Shown in pieces: positions 8,857 to 16,288 of a DNA stretch of 64,000 nt (its first letter is position 1; every line of letters starts with the position of its first letter). The notes beneath the pieces are model-generated. The model ran no database searches. It was not told where the DNA came from and saw nothing but the letters and a program-made list of their open reading frames with translations. The DNA lies in contig DASYYZ010000129.1 of assembly GCA_035946735.1 (NCBI GenBank), positions 62,001 through 126,000 of the forward strand, read 5' to 3'. This DNA comes from Gp13-AA77 sp035946735 (lineage in GTDB: Bacteria > Acidobacteriota > Terriglobia > UBA7540). The translations under genes and the position numbers were made by a program.

Positions 8857-9060
8857 CCCTGCTGCTCGCGAAAGGGCTGATCCCAACCGCCGGATGCGCT
8901 CGTCGATGCCGCGAAAAAACAGCGGCGAGGCGTCGAACATAACCCCCATCGCTTGGGCGCGCCTCGGCGCCGTGATCCAGCAGCAATTTCACCGATTCGC
9001 CAAACTCGATTGTGGCGGCATAAAGCAGGGGAGTGTATCCGAAGCGATTTCCGCATGATG
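8857..9060 (-). pseudogene. Ankyrin-repeat gene remnant with frameshift
   Basis: On the complement strand, 9049 to about 8957 encodes a clear ankyrin repeat (GYTPLLYAATIEFGESVKLL then LDHGAE). The next repeat (VMFDASPLFF) continues from about 8949 in a different frame, so there is a frameshift near 8950. No start is found: upstream the sequence runs into the palindromic repeat at 9121-9240. Ankyrin repeats mediate protein-protein contacts. This is a decayed gene, possibly cut by the repeat. Confidence 0.5.
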
Positions 9061-9120
9061 GCCCACCACCGCCCAGTGATTCGAGTGCCCGCCAAAAGTA
9101 CGCACTTGTCCCAAATCGGG

Positions 9121-9233
9121 ATTGTCGGGCTGGCGTACAGCGAGGCTGTGCGATTTGGAGCGAAACCGGAGAATCCCACCTGAATCGCAGAGTTTTCGCT
9201 CTGCGCCAGCCGGGCTTGCGATAGCCCCGACAG
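9121..9233. repeat. Palindromic repeat, copy 1 (GGCTGGCG family)
   Basis: Outer arms GTCGGGCTGGCG (9124-9135) and CGCCAGCCGGGC (9204-9215) are inverted. Each arm carries its own small hairpin, CAGCGAGGCTGTGCGATT on the left and AGAGTTTTCGCTCTGCG on the right. The same layout recurs at 9898-9994 and 32348-32423. Confidence 0.65.
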
Positions 9234-9275
9234 TCGATTTTGCTTGACAAAGACGCGAGGATATGAGAGTTTGGT

Positions 9276-9285
9276 GTAGGCCTAC
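9276..9285. promoter_or_regulatory. Palindrome GTAGGCCTAC upstream of the orphan gene
   Basis: A perfect 10-base palindrome, followed by a second partial copy TAGGCTA at 9291-9297, lies 33-43 bases upstream of the start at 9319. Position suits an operator; no regulator is encoded beside it. Confidence 0.3.
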
Positions 9286-9318
9286 ATAAGTAGGCTATCT
9301 CTTATATGGAGTTAAAAT

Positions 9319-9852
9319 ATGTGCGCCAATTTCAAAGCTAACCGGTTTGGCTGTATGAAGGATTTCAGACATTTGAACGGCCGACGGAAGCAAATAGTGG
9401 TAATTGCTAATGAACCCGATATTCGGACCTCAAAATTTCTCTGCAAGACTCGCGTAAAACACTATTACCCCTCTCAATGGCACACCCGCTATCGTCAGGG
9501 TTACATGGAATTTGAAAATAGTCAAAAATTTGACCTTGAGACAGAATCTGTTAACGGTAAACGCGTTTATCTTTTCGAATTCACACAATGTGTCGAGATT
9601 GTGTTTTTGAGACAAACCGCTAAGAACACGATTCTTGAGACTCTTCGGAAGGCTCCTGACGCGGAGCGGGAGCCGATGGCGGACCTTATGGCTGAGCAGG
9701 CGGGATTCAAAACGCACTCCATGTGGTTTCTGGGCAGCTGGGCCGAAGAAAGCGTTCACTCGTATCTGGAGGCTCTGAGCCTCAGGCAACTGGAAGACTT
9801 GGCTGGCCTATTCATATCCGCGCTTCCTGTGGCGGAGCGCCTGGCTGCGTAG
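9319..9852 (+). CDS. Orphan hypothetical protein, low GC
   Basis: 177 residues with ATG at 9319 preceded by TGGAG about 9 bases upstream. I do not recognise a family. The protein is soluble, with an N-terminal basic part (NGRRKQIVVIANEP), a central beta-rich part (KFDLETESVNGKRVYLFEFT) and a helical, acidic C-terminus. Codon usage and GC are clearly lower than in neighbouring genes, which suggests recent transfer. The upstream region has TTGACA (9244-9249), a perfect palindrome GTAGGCCTAC (9276-9285) that could be an operator, and palindromic repeats lie on both sides of the gene. Confidence 0.55.
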   Translation: MCANFKANRFGCMKDFRHLNGRRKQIVVIANEPDIRTSKFLCKTRVKHYYPSQWHTRYRQGYMEFENSQKFDLETESVNGKRVYLFEFTQCVEIVFLRQTAKNTILETLRKAPDAEREPMADLMAEQAGFKTHSMWFLGSWAEESVHSYLEALSLRQLEDLAGLFISALPVAERLAA

Positions 9853-9897
9853 TCGAAAACGTAGTAAGGCAGCGTTTAGCGGGGGTTGCTTTGTGTT

Positions 9898-9994
9898 GGG
9901 CCGGGATGGCGCATAGCGGAGCTATGCGATTGTCTCTACGATTGCGCAGCGACATCCTCAGTCGCAAAATCCTCGATCTGCGCCAGCCCGGCCC
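9898..9994. repeat. Palindromic repeat, copy 2 (GGCTGGCG family)
   Basis: GGGCCGGGATGGCGCA (9898-9913) and TGCGCCAGCCCGGCCC (9979-9994) form a 16-base inverted repeat with one mismatch. Inside the left arm CATAGCGGAGCTATG forms a second hairpin. The right arm overlaps the last codons of the SSS transporter (stop at 9958-9960). Confidence 0.7.
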
Positions 9995-11397
9995 AAACTG
10001 ATCGTAACAGTCAGCAGAAAATTGAGGCAAAGAGCGATGAACCCGGCATTGATCCCGAATAACGGGTCGTGTTTGGTCAGAGCCAAAATAGTGACGGTGC
10101 CGACCCCCGCCACTACTCCGGTGAAGACACCGGGCAGCGTCGTCCGTTTCCAATAAAGGCCCAGCACTACGCCGGGGAAAAATTGCGCCACCCCGGAGTA
10201 TCCCAGTAACAGCAGCGATACAAGCGTCGTGGAGCTGTAAATCGCGAAGCCGAGGCACACAAGGCTGAGTACCACCACCATGGCGCGCGCGAGCCGTCCC
10301 ACCTGATCATCTGTCATGGCGGGCGCGAAAAGCGGTCGATAGAAGTTCTTGGCAAACAGGGTCGCGGCCGTAAGCGTGAAGATCGCCGCCGGCACCATGG
10401 CGGTGAGTGCGCCGGCGCCTCCGATCACGCCCAGAAACCAGGCCGGGAAGGTTGCCCGGACGATCGTGAGCAGAGCCAGGTCGCCGTTGGCCAATCCGGG
10501 CAGCGCCAGCACCGCTGAAAAGCCTGCGAAGAAAACGAACGCCAGCGTCAGCGTGTAAAGAGGCATCACCACCGCATTGCGGCGGATGATGTCGCCGCTT
10601 CGGGCCGTGAACGTAGCCGCGAAGGAGTGCGGCCACATGTAGAAGCCGAGCGAGGTCAGAAGGACAGTCGAGACGTACCAGGGGTGGCCCAGATTGGGCG
10701 TTGCGCCCGGCATGGTGAGGTGTGCGGGCCGGGCGTGGGCCAGCGCCACGTACATCCTGCCGATGCCCCCGAAATGCGCGTAAGGCACGCCGATGCCGAT
10801 GGCGAGCGCGGCCAGCACCATCAGAGCATCTTTGAGGATGCTCACCCAGGCTACGGCGCGCACGCCGCTTGCCAGCACGAACGACGCCAGTACGATGACC
10901 GAGATCGCCATGGCGGTTCCGCGCCGGACGCCGTCAAAACTTGCCACTTCCACAATGATTCCGAGCCCGGTGAGCTGGAGCTGGACGTACGGAACAAGGA
11001 AGGCCACTCCAGCGAGGCAAACGAACGCGCCCAGGTATTTGCTGCCGTAGCGGCGCGCAAAGAAGTCGGACTCTGTTTGCAGCCCGTACCGGCGTCCCAG
11101 CTCCCAAATGGGCGGCAGGATAAAGAATGAGACCACGTAGGCGAGGGTCAGGTAGGCCATGATGTAGAGCGCCGGCCCGCCGCGCGAGTATGCCCAGCCG
11201 CTCGCGCCCAGGAAGGAGAACGTGGTGTAGACCTTGCCTGCCATCAGGAGGTAGACGAGCACCACACCGAAGCCGCGGCCGCCCACCGTCCACTGTTCCA
11301 GGTCCAGCTTGCGGTGCGCCCCGGCCAGGAAGCCAAGGCACGCTCCGGCGGCACCGATGGCGATGATGATGGCGAGGGCGACGCTGCTGGGGCTCAT
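9958..11397 (-). CDS. Sodium:solute symporter (SSS/SLC5 family)
   Basis: 479 residues with about 13 hydrophobic segments spread over the whole length. The N-terminus (WTVGGRGFG, KVYTTFSFLGASGWAYSRGG) and the following QTESDFFARRYGS are typical of the SSS family, which couples solute uptake to sodium. Partner: a DUF3311 membrane protein encoded directly upstream with a 4-base ATGA overlap, a pairing common for monocarboxylate-type SSS permeases, so a small organic acid is the likeliest substrate. The last 11 residues (GRAGADRGFCD) are encoded by the palindromic repeat at 9979-9994 and beyond, so the original C-terminus was replaced or extended by the repeat. Confidence 0.88.
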   Translation of the reverse strand: MSPSSVALAIIIAIGAAGACLGFLAGAHRKLDLEQWTVGGRGFGVVLVYLLMAGKVYTTFSFLGASGWAYSRGGPALYIMAYLTLAYVVSFFILPPIWELGRRYGLQTESDFFARRYGSKYLGAFVCLAGVAFLVPYVQLQLTGLGIIVEVASFDGVRRGTAMAISVIVLASFVLASGVRAVAWVSILKDALMVLAALAIGIGVPYAHFGGIGRMYVALAHARPAHLTMPGATPNLGHPWYVSTVLLTSLGFYMWPHSFAATFTARSGDIIRRNAVVMPLYTLTLAFVFFAGFSAVLALPGLANGDLALLTIVRATFPAWFLGVIGGAGALTAMVPAAIFTLTAATLFAKNFYRPLFAPAMTDDQVGRLARAMVVVLSLVCLGFAIYSSTTLVSLLLLGYSGVAQFFPGVVLGLYWKRTTLPGVFTGVVAGVGTVTILALTKHDPLFGINAGFIALCLNFLLTVTISLGRAGADRGFCD

Positions 11398-11633
11398 CGA
11401 CGCTCGCCGTCCTGTTTATCACGTGCGCATTCGAGACGGTATGCCGCCCACATACACAGAGTGGTGAGCACGATCCAGCAAATGAGCCAAAACAGATTGA
11501 AGGGAATGCCGAACAGCATGGGTTCGACGCGGTCCCAGAGGGCCACCGAAAAGCACATGGCAGCGAAAGGAGTCAGGCCCAGCAGGATTGCACCCCAGGA
11601 CGGTCGCTTGATCAACGTCTCCACTCCCGCCAC
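11394..11633 (-). CDS. DUF3311 small membrane protein, transporter partner
   Basis: 79 residues with two membrane helices (WGAILLGLTPFAAMCFSVAL and LFWLICWIVLTTLCMWAAY). The motif between them, VEPMLFGIPFNLFWL, is the DUF3311 signature. The stop overlaps the SSS transporter start by 4 bases, so translation is coupled. Small DUF3311 partners are thought to assist the permease, but the mechanism is not established. Confidence 0.8.
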   Translation of the reverse strand: MAGVETLIKRPSWGAILLGLTPFAAMCFSVALWDRVEPMLFGIPFNLFWLICWIVLTTLCMWAAYRLECARDKQDGERR

Positions 11634-11942
11634 GGCTTCGAACCGGCTCGAACGCCAAGTCCTACGGTTCGGTCCCGCTTATCGCACGATGAATCCTGTC
11701 GTCTGTCTCACGCGGGTGGGATTATATCAGTCCTTGTTTTCGTCGTGGTCTTCTCGTCCGCTTGCGCCGGACCCACCTGCCTCTTCCGCTCCAAGCGAGT
11801 GGCCGATTATTCAAGAGGTCCCGGAAGCTCCAGACACCACGGACTGGACTCAGCGCTCCGACTGCCCGGTGCGTCACCAGGACGGATATGATGTAGAGGC
11901 ACGTCGGCGAAGAAGGATATTCATCCTGTGAGGAGGGGTACG
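11634..11942. other. Divergent intergenic region between transporter pair and pyrF
   Basis: 309 bases. Apart from the extended -10 for the minus strand at 11721-11729 and the pyrF ribosome site at 11931-11937, no gene, RNA or repeat was recognised. Confidence 0.5.
11721..11729 (-). promoter_or_regulatory. Extended -10 element for the SSS transporter operon
   Basis: On the complement strand the sequence TGATATAAT combines a perfect -10 (TATAAT, plus-strand 11721-11726) with the extended TGn. No good -35 is present. It lies about 90 bases upstream of the DUF3311 start. Confidence 0.45.
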
Positions 11943-12659
11943 ATGCCGGACGAAGCACGGGACCGATTAATCGTCGCCCTGGATGTTGGCTCCCTCGATC
12001 AGGCAAAGGCCTTTGTGGAGCGCCTTGACGGGCTGGTTGCGTTCTTCAAGGTTGGTATAGAGCTCCAATTGGCGGAAGGAATGCCCCCCGTCCGGTACTT
12101 GACGTCGGTTGGGAAAAAGGCATTTCTGGACCTCAAGTACTTCGACGTCCCGCAGACGGTCGGCCGGGCTGTGCATCAGGCTGCCGGGCTGGGAGTGAAT
12201 TTTCTGACGATCCATGGGAACGCGCGAAACATTGAGGCGGCCGTTCGGGGGCGCGGCAATGCGGACCTCAAATTGCTCGCGGTTACGGTCTTGACAAGCC
12301 TCGATGCCGACGACATCAGGGAGCTCGGGTTTGAGTGCCCGGTCGAAGAGCTTGTTCTCCATCGTGCCAGGAAAGCTTTGGAGGCAGGGTGCGATGGGGT
12401 GATCGCGTCGGGGCGCGAAGCGAAGCAGATCAGAGCTCTCCTTGGTCCGAAGCTGCTGGTGGTCACCCCGGGCATTCGGCCGGCTGGCTTTGCAGAACAG
12501 GATCAAAAGAGGGCGGTTACGCCGCGAGAGGCGATCCTGGCGGGCGCGGATTACCTGGTTGTGGGACGGTACATCACCACCGATTCCGATCCCCGAGCCG
12601 CAGCGGAGCGGGTCATCGTGGAGATGCGGGATGCGTTCGCGGAGCGGGCCCGCGCTTAG
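11943..12659 (+). CDS. pyrF: Orotidine 5'-phosphate decarboxylase
   Basis: 238 residues from ATG 11943, with AGGAGGG at 11931-11937. It converts OMP to UMP, the last step of de novo pyrimidine synthesis. Visible: the beta-1 Asp (VALDVGS), the lysine KVGIEL, and the catalytic DxKxxD array in FLDLKYFDVPQT, then the phosphate-binding region VTPGIRP and VGRYIT near the C-terminus. Length fits the bacterial group. Monocistronic as far as can be seen; the tRNA downstream is on the other strand. Confidence 0.95.
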   Translation: MPDEARDRLIVALDVGSLDQAKAFVERLDGLVAFFKVGIELQLAEGMPPVRYLTSVGKKAFLDLKYFDVPQTVGRAVHQAAGLGVNFLTIHGNARNIEAAVRGRGNADLKLLAVTVLTSLDADDIRELGFECPVEELVLHRARKALEAGCDGVIASGREAKQIRALLGPKLLVVTPGIRPAGFAEQDQKRAVTPREAILAGADYLVVGRYITTDSDPRAAAERVIVEMRDAFAERARA

Positions 12660-12731
12660 CCAATCCGGCAACCGCACGCGTTGCGCCATTGCTGCGCGGG
12701 TTGTTGTCGCAGGTTCTTTTGTGGAAAAATC

Positions 12732-12806
12732 TGGTAGCGGGGGGGAGAATCGAACTCCCGACCTAGGGATTATGAGACCCTCGCTCTACCACTGAGCCAC
12801 CCCGCC
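12732..12806 (-). tRNA. tRNA-Met (anticodon CAT)
   Basis: 75 bases including an encoded CCA. On the complement strand: acceptor GGCGGGG, D arm GCTCAGTGGTAGAGC, anticodon loop CTCATAA, T arm GGGAG-TTCGATT-CTCCC, acceptor 3' side CCCCGCT plus ACCA. Pair 1-72 is G-U, so it lacks the initiator C-A mismatch, and the anticodon stem lacks the initiator GC triplets in place. Elongator Met is the simplest reading; a lysidine-type tRNA-Ile2 shares the CAT anticodon and cannot be excluded. Confidence 0.92.
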
Positions 12807-12910
12807 AATTGGACCGCGCAGTTTTGTGAAGCCAGTTTAGCCTAGCCTTGCGCTTTTTGTGAAGTTTGCTTAACATAGGTTGTGTGGGAATCTAACGAGG
12901 AGACGCTATC

Positions 12911-12985
12911 ATGACTTGGGAAAAGCCGGAATTTGAAATCATCGAGACTTGCTGCGAGATCAACGCCTACGTTTATACGGAATAG
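12911..12985 (+). CDS. pqqA: PQQ precursor peptide PqqA
   Basis: 24-residue ORF starting MTWEKPEFEIIETCC and continuing EINAYVYTE. Glu16 and Tyr20, the two residues cross-linked by PqqE to build pyrroloquinoline quinone, are at the canonical positions with the E-x3-Y spacing. The N-terminal WxKPEFE is typical for PqqA. A GAGGAG ribosome site lies about 9 bases upstream (12897-12902). pqqB starts 60 bases downstream, giving the gene order A-B-C-D-E. Two adjacent cysteines (14-15) before Glu16 are a variation also seen in some homologues. Confidence 0.93.
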   Translation: MTWEKPEFEIIETCCEINAYVYTE

Positions 12986-13045
12986 TCGCGTGCGATTGGA
13001 CGCCGCCCGACGCACCCCGGGCCTGGGCAATCTGGGATTTGATTT

Positions 13046-13945
13046 GTGCAACTCCGCATTCTCGGGACGGCTGCCGGCGGCGGTTATCCGCAGTGGAATT
13101 GTGCCTGCCGCTTGTGTCGACAGGCTCGTTCGCGGTCCGTCGGCGTCCGTTCACGCCTTCACGCTTCAATCGCTCTAAGCGCAGACCGCCAGCACTGGTA
13201 TTTGGTTAACGCCACCCCTGACGTTCACTTCCAGATCGAATCGTATTCCGCGCTTCATCCCGGGCCCGGCCTCAGGGACACGCCTTTGCGGGGCGTGCTG
13301 CTGACCGACGCTGAGCTTGACCACACCATCGGTTTGCTGGTTTTGCGCGAGGGTACGCCCCTCGAGATATTTGGTACGCGCCCCGTTCTGCAAACTCTCA
13401 GCGACGAGTTTCCGCTTCAGCCGATTCTTTCCACTTACGCGCCGTTTCGTTGGATACAGGTGAATCCTTCCCAATCCTTTATGCTGGACGACAGAGTCCA
13501 AGTGACGGCGTTTCCGGTTGGGGTCAAGCGCCCGCGCTATGCGGCGGACTCGGATGCAGAGGGTGATTGGGTGATTGGCTATCGTTTTGAGGACACGCGC
13601 AGCAAAGGAGTGCTGATGTACGCGCCGGCTGTCGAACAGTGGACTCACGAATTGCAGTCGGAATTGATTGGCGCCGATTGCGCCTTGATCGACGGCACAT
13701 TTTGGACTGACGACGAAATGCAGCGGACGGAAATCGGAAGCCACACTGCCGCCGAGATGGGCCATATTCCTGTCAGCGGCAGCGGCGGAAGTCTCGAGCA
13801 CCTGGCTTCGTGCCGCGCCCGGCGAACAATTTACATCCACATCAACAACACCAATCCTATCCTGGACGAAAACTCGCCGGAACATCGCCTGATTATCGAA
13901 AGCGGCCTGGAAGTGGGGCGGGATGGACTGGAGATCGAGGTCTGA
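13046..13945 (+). CDS. pqqB: PqqB, metallo-beta-lactamase-fold PQQ biosynthesis oxygenase
   Basis: 299 residues from GTG 13046. The N-terminus LGTAAGGGYPQWNCACRLC carries the family NCxCxxC zinc site, followed by SADRQHWYLVNATPDV and the metal-binding TDAELDHTIGLLVLREG (the HxxG-type motif of this family). PqqB is proposed to hydroxylate the tyrosine-derived ring after PqqE and protease action. Its stop overlaps the pqqC start (TGATG), so the two are translationally coupled. Confidence 0.95.
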   Translation: MQLRILGTAAGGGYPQWNCACRLCRQARSRSVGVRSRLHASIALSADRQHWYLVNATPDVHFQIESYSALHPGPGLRDTPLRGVLLTDAELDHTIGLLVLREGTPLEIFGTRPVLQTLSDEFPLQPILSTYAPFRWIQVNPSQSFMLDDRVQVTAFPVGVKRPRYAADSDAEGDWVIGYRFEDTRSKGVLMYAPAVEQWTHELQSELIGADCALIDGTFWTDDEMQRTEIGSHTAAEMGHIPVSGSGGSLEHLASCRARRTIYIHINNTNPILDENSPEHRLIIESGLEVGRDGLEIEV

Positions 13946-14664
13946 TGGAGGTTCCCTGGTCCGAACAGGAGTTCGTAGCGCGATTGCGCGGGGCGCTGGA
14001 GGCCAAATACCATGATAAACACCCGTTTCACATTCGCATGCATCAAGGGAAACTGAGCGCGGAGGAGCTGCGGGCCTGGATCCTGAACCGCTTCTACTAT
14101 CAGAGCAACATTCCCATCAAGGACGCTCTGATAATCGCCAAGCTGCCCTCGCGCGAATACCGGCGCGAGTGGCTGAAGCGCATTATCGATCACGACGGGC
14201 GCCAAGGTGACGAGGGAGGGATTGAGGCCTGGCTGCGCCTGGGAGAGGCGGCCGGCCTCGATCGAGGTGAAATGCTGGACGGCCGGCGCATCCTGCCTGG
14301 AGTCCGTTTTGCGGTGGACGCCTACGTCAATTTCTGCCGCCTCAGACCCTGGCCGGAAGCAGTAGCTTCGTCGCTCACCGAGCTTTTCGCGCCGGACCTC
14401 GTGGGGAAACGCATCGCGGTGATCGAGAAACATTATCCCTGGGTGAAGCCGGAGGGGCTCCAATACTTTCGCGCCCGGCTTACGCAGGCGCCGCGCGATG
14501 CCGAGCACGCTCTCGGCCTGGTGCTCAAAACGGCCGTGACTCGCGTGGATCAGCAACGCGCAGTGGACGCGGTTAACTTCAAGTGCGACGTATTATGGTC
14601 TCTGGTCGACGCCGTAGAGCGGGCATCTTCTCAAGAGCGTGAGCATGGGCAGTCCGCTGAATGA
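13945..14664 (+). CDS. pqqC: PqqC, pyrroloquinoline-quinone synthase
   Basis: 239 residues from ATG 13945 (TGATG overlap with pqqB). It is a helical oxidase of the TENA/THI-4-like fold that closes the ring and oxidises AHQQ to PQQ with O2, without cofactor. Typical segments: KYHDKHPFHIRMHQGKLS, WILNRFYYQSNIPIKDA, LKRIIDHDGRQGDEGGIEAW and YPWVKPEGLQYFRARL. Length fits the family (about 240-250). Alternative upstream starts would overlap pqqB by more than 100 bases and lack homology. Confidence 0.96.
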   Translation: MEVPWSEQEFVARLRGALEAKYHDKHPFHIRMHQGKLSAEELRAWILNRFYYQSNIPIKDALIIAKLPSREYRREWLKRIIDHDGRQGDEGGIEAWLRLGEAAGLDRGEMLDGRRILPGVRFAVDAYVNFCRLRPWPEAVASSLTELFAPDLVGKRIAVIEKHYPWVKPEGLQYFRARLTQAPRDAEHALGLVLKTAVTRVDQQRAVDAVNFKCDVLWSLVDAVERASSQEREHGQSAE

Positions 14665-14917
14665 GTCGGCCAAGCCGCGCCTTGCCCGCAAGGCGCGCTT
14701 GCGCTATGAAGAGGTTCGCCAAACCGACCTCCTGCTTCTGCCGGAGCGTGTGGTGAAACTCAACCCGACCGGAGCGGCCATTCTTCGCCTTTGCGACGGC
14801 AAGCGGACGGTGAGTGAGATCGCAAAGGAATTGGAAACTCGCTACAGTCAGCAGAATCTCCAAAAAGACGTGCTGGAGTATCTGCAACGAGTGGCGGGTC
14901 AAGGGTGGATCGAGTAA
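14645..14917 (+). CDS. pqqD: PqqD, PqqA-binding peptide chaperone
   Basis: About 90 residues; ATG 14645 chosen, GTG 14639 is possible. It overlaps the end of pqqC. PqqD folds as a small winged helix that binds PqqA and presents it to PqqE. Family hallmarks: KPRLARKARLRYEEVRQ, LLPERVVKLNPTGAAIL, LCDGKRTVSEIAKEL. The C-terminus ends GQGWIE. Expected to act in complex with the PqqE encoded downstream, separated by a 108-base repeat-like spacer. Confidence 0.95.
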   Translation: MGSPLNESAKPRLARKARLRYEEVRQTDLLLLPERVVKLNPTGAAILRLCDGKRTVSEIAKELETRYSQQNLQKDVLEYLQRVAGQGWIE

Positions 14918-15025
14918 TTGACGATTGTCGACCGGCGATTGCCGGCGAATTGAAGGAGTCGAAATTTAGATCAAGGGTCGAACTTCTCGCGAGCTCTCGG
15001 TTTTCAATCGAAAATCGGCAACCTC
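14918..15025. repeat. Repeat-like spacer between pqqD and pqqE
   Basis: TTGACGATTGTCGACCGGCG at 14919-14938 and the nearby CGATTGCCGGCG belong to the same wording as the insert in argS and the spacers at 26186-26212 and 29247-29272. It breaks an otherwise overlapping operon. GAAAATCGGCAACC precedes the pqqE start. Confidence 0.4.
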
Positions 15026-16189
15026 ATGGATTACCCTGCACCAAGTCCGGCACCGGCCCCCGTTCCTTATGCTCTGGTGGCTGAACTCACGCACCGCTGT
15101 CCCTTGCATTGCATCTACTGCTCGAATGCCCTGGAACTGAAGCGCGAGGCCGCCGAGATGGCCACGGCGGACTGGTTGCGGACGCTTGACGAAGTGCACG
15201 CACTCGGAGTGGTTCAACTGCATCTCTCGGGCGGCGAGCCTCTGGTCCGGGCCGACCTCGAGCAACTGGTGGAGCGCGGGCGCAAGCTGGAGTTTTACTC
15301 GAACCTGATCACCAGCGGTATCGGACTCAGCCGCGAAAGGACGCGCAGTCTCGCCGAACGCGGCCTGGACAGCGTCCAATTGAGTCTGCAAGCCGCAGAA
15401 GCCGGCGTCTCGGACCGTATTGGCGGGCGCAAAGCCTTCGGCGAGAAGCAGCGCGCCGCTGAAGCCATCCTGGAAGCTGGCCTCCCGCTCAGCATGAATG
15501 TGGTTCTGCATCGCCTGAATCTTAATCAGGTGGAGCAAATCATCGAGTTGTGCGCATCCTGGGGAGCCGAGCGCCTGGAGCTCGCCAACACGCAGTACTA
15601 CGGCTGGGGACTCGTGAATCGAGATTTTCTCCTTCCCAGCCGCGCGCAACTCGCTGTCGCCCGCGCGGTCTACGAGCAGAAGAAGGTCAGCCTTGCAGGA
15701 AAAATGGAACTGATTTGGGTGTTGCCGGACTACTACCAGCCGTTTCCAAAACCCTGCATGGGCGGGTGGGGCCAGATGCACCTGACAGTGTCGCCCGACG
15801 GCACGGTGCTGCCATGCCAGGCGGCGGCTTCGATCACGTCGCTGCAATTCGAGAGCGTGCGCGAACGCAGTCTCGCGTGGATCTGGCAGGAATCGGCTGC
15901 GTTCAACAGATTCAGAGGCTTCGATTGGATGCCGGAGCCGTGCCGCAGTTGCGATCGTCGATTTCAGGACTTCGGAGGCTGCCGCTGCCAGGCTCTCGCC
16001 CTCGCCGGAGACGCCTCGCGCACCGATCCGGTATGCCAATGGTCCCCGGACCATCACCTGGTGACCGAAGCGGTCCAGCGCGCTCAGACTGACGAGGCAG
16101 TTGGATCGGCGGCAGTCGCATCGGTGGCGTATCTGAAGCAACTGACATATCGGCGCGACCCGGAACGAAACCTAGGCGGCGTGCCGTAG
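15026..16189 (+). CDS. pqqE: PqqE, radical SAM PqqA Glu-Tyr cross-linking enzyme
   Basis: 387 residues. The radical SAM cluster motif CxxxCxxC is seen in THRCPLHCIYCSN, then SGGEP (SAM binding). The C-terminal SPASM domain carries auxiliary Fe-S ligands in PCMGGWG, VLPCQAA, PCRSCDRRFQDFGGC and TDPVC. It joins Glu16 and Tyr20 of PqqA by a C-C bond with help of PqqD. Length fits the family. Last gene of the pqq operon; an MFS exporter follows 100 bases later on the same strand. Confidence 0.96.
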   Translation: MDYPAPSPAPAPVPYALVAELTHRCPLHCIYCSNALELKREAAEMATADWLRTLDEVHALGVVQLHLSGGEPLVRADLEQLVERGRKLEFYSNLITSGIGLSRERTRSLAERGLDSVQLSLQAAEAGVSDRIGGRKAFGEKQRAAEAILEAGLPLSMNVVLHRLNLNQVEQIIELCASWGAERLELANTQYYGWGLVNRDFLLPSRAQLAVARAVYEQKKVSLAGKMELIWVLPDYYQPFPKPCMGGWGQMHLTVSPDGTVLPCQAAASITSLQFESVRERSLAWIWQESAAFNRFRGFDWMPEPCRSCDRRFQDFGGCRCQALALAGDASRTDPVCQWSPDHHLVTEAVQRAQTDEAVGSAAVASVAYLKQLTYRRDPERNLGGVP

Positions 16190-16264
16190 GGGTGGGGCTT
16201 GCCCTACCCTTATGATGGCTCGCCTTTTACCGCAGACCACGTCCCGGGACGGCAAGCCCCCTCC
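16190..16264. repeat. Inverted repeat between pqqE and the MFS gene
   Basis: GGGGTGGGGCTTGCC (16190-16204) and GGCAAGCCCCCTCC (16251-16264) are inverted with one mismatch, giving a long stem with a 46-base loop. It could end pqq transcription or be a small repetitive element. No T-tract follows. Confidence 0.5.
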
Positions 16265-16288
16265 TGCAAGAGGGACCAATCCTATCTT

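Noticed and set aside
12732..12806. Initiator tRNA-fMet reading
   Set aside because: Pair 1-72 is G-U, not C-A, and the anticodon stem lacks the three initiator G-C pairs in place.
14966..16141. 391-codon minus-strand frame over pqqE
   Set aside because: Antisense of a certain pqqE; no family resemblance.
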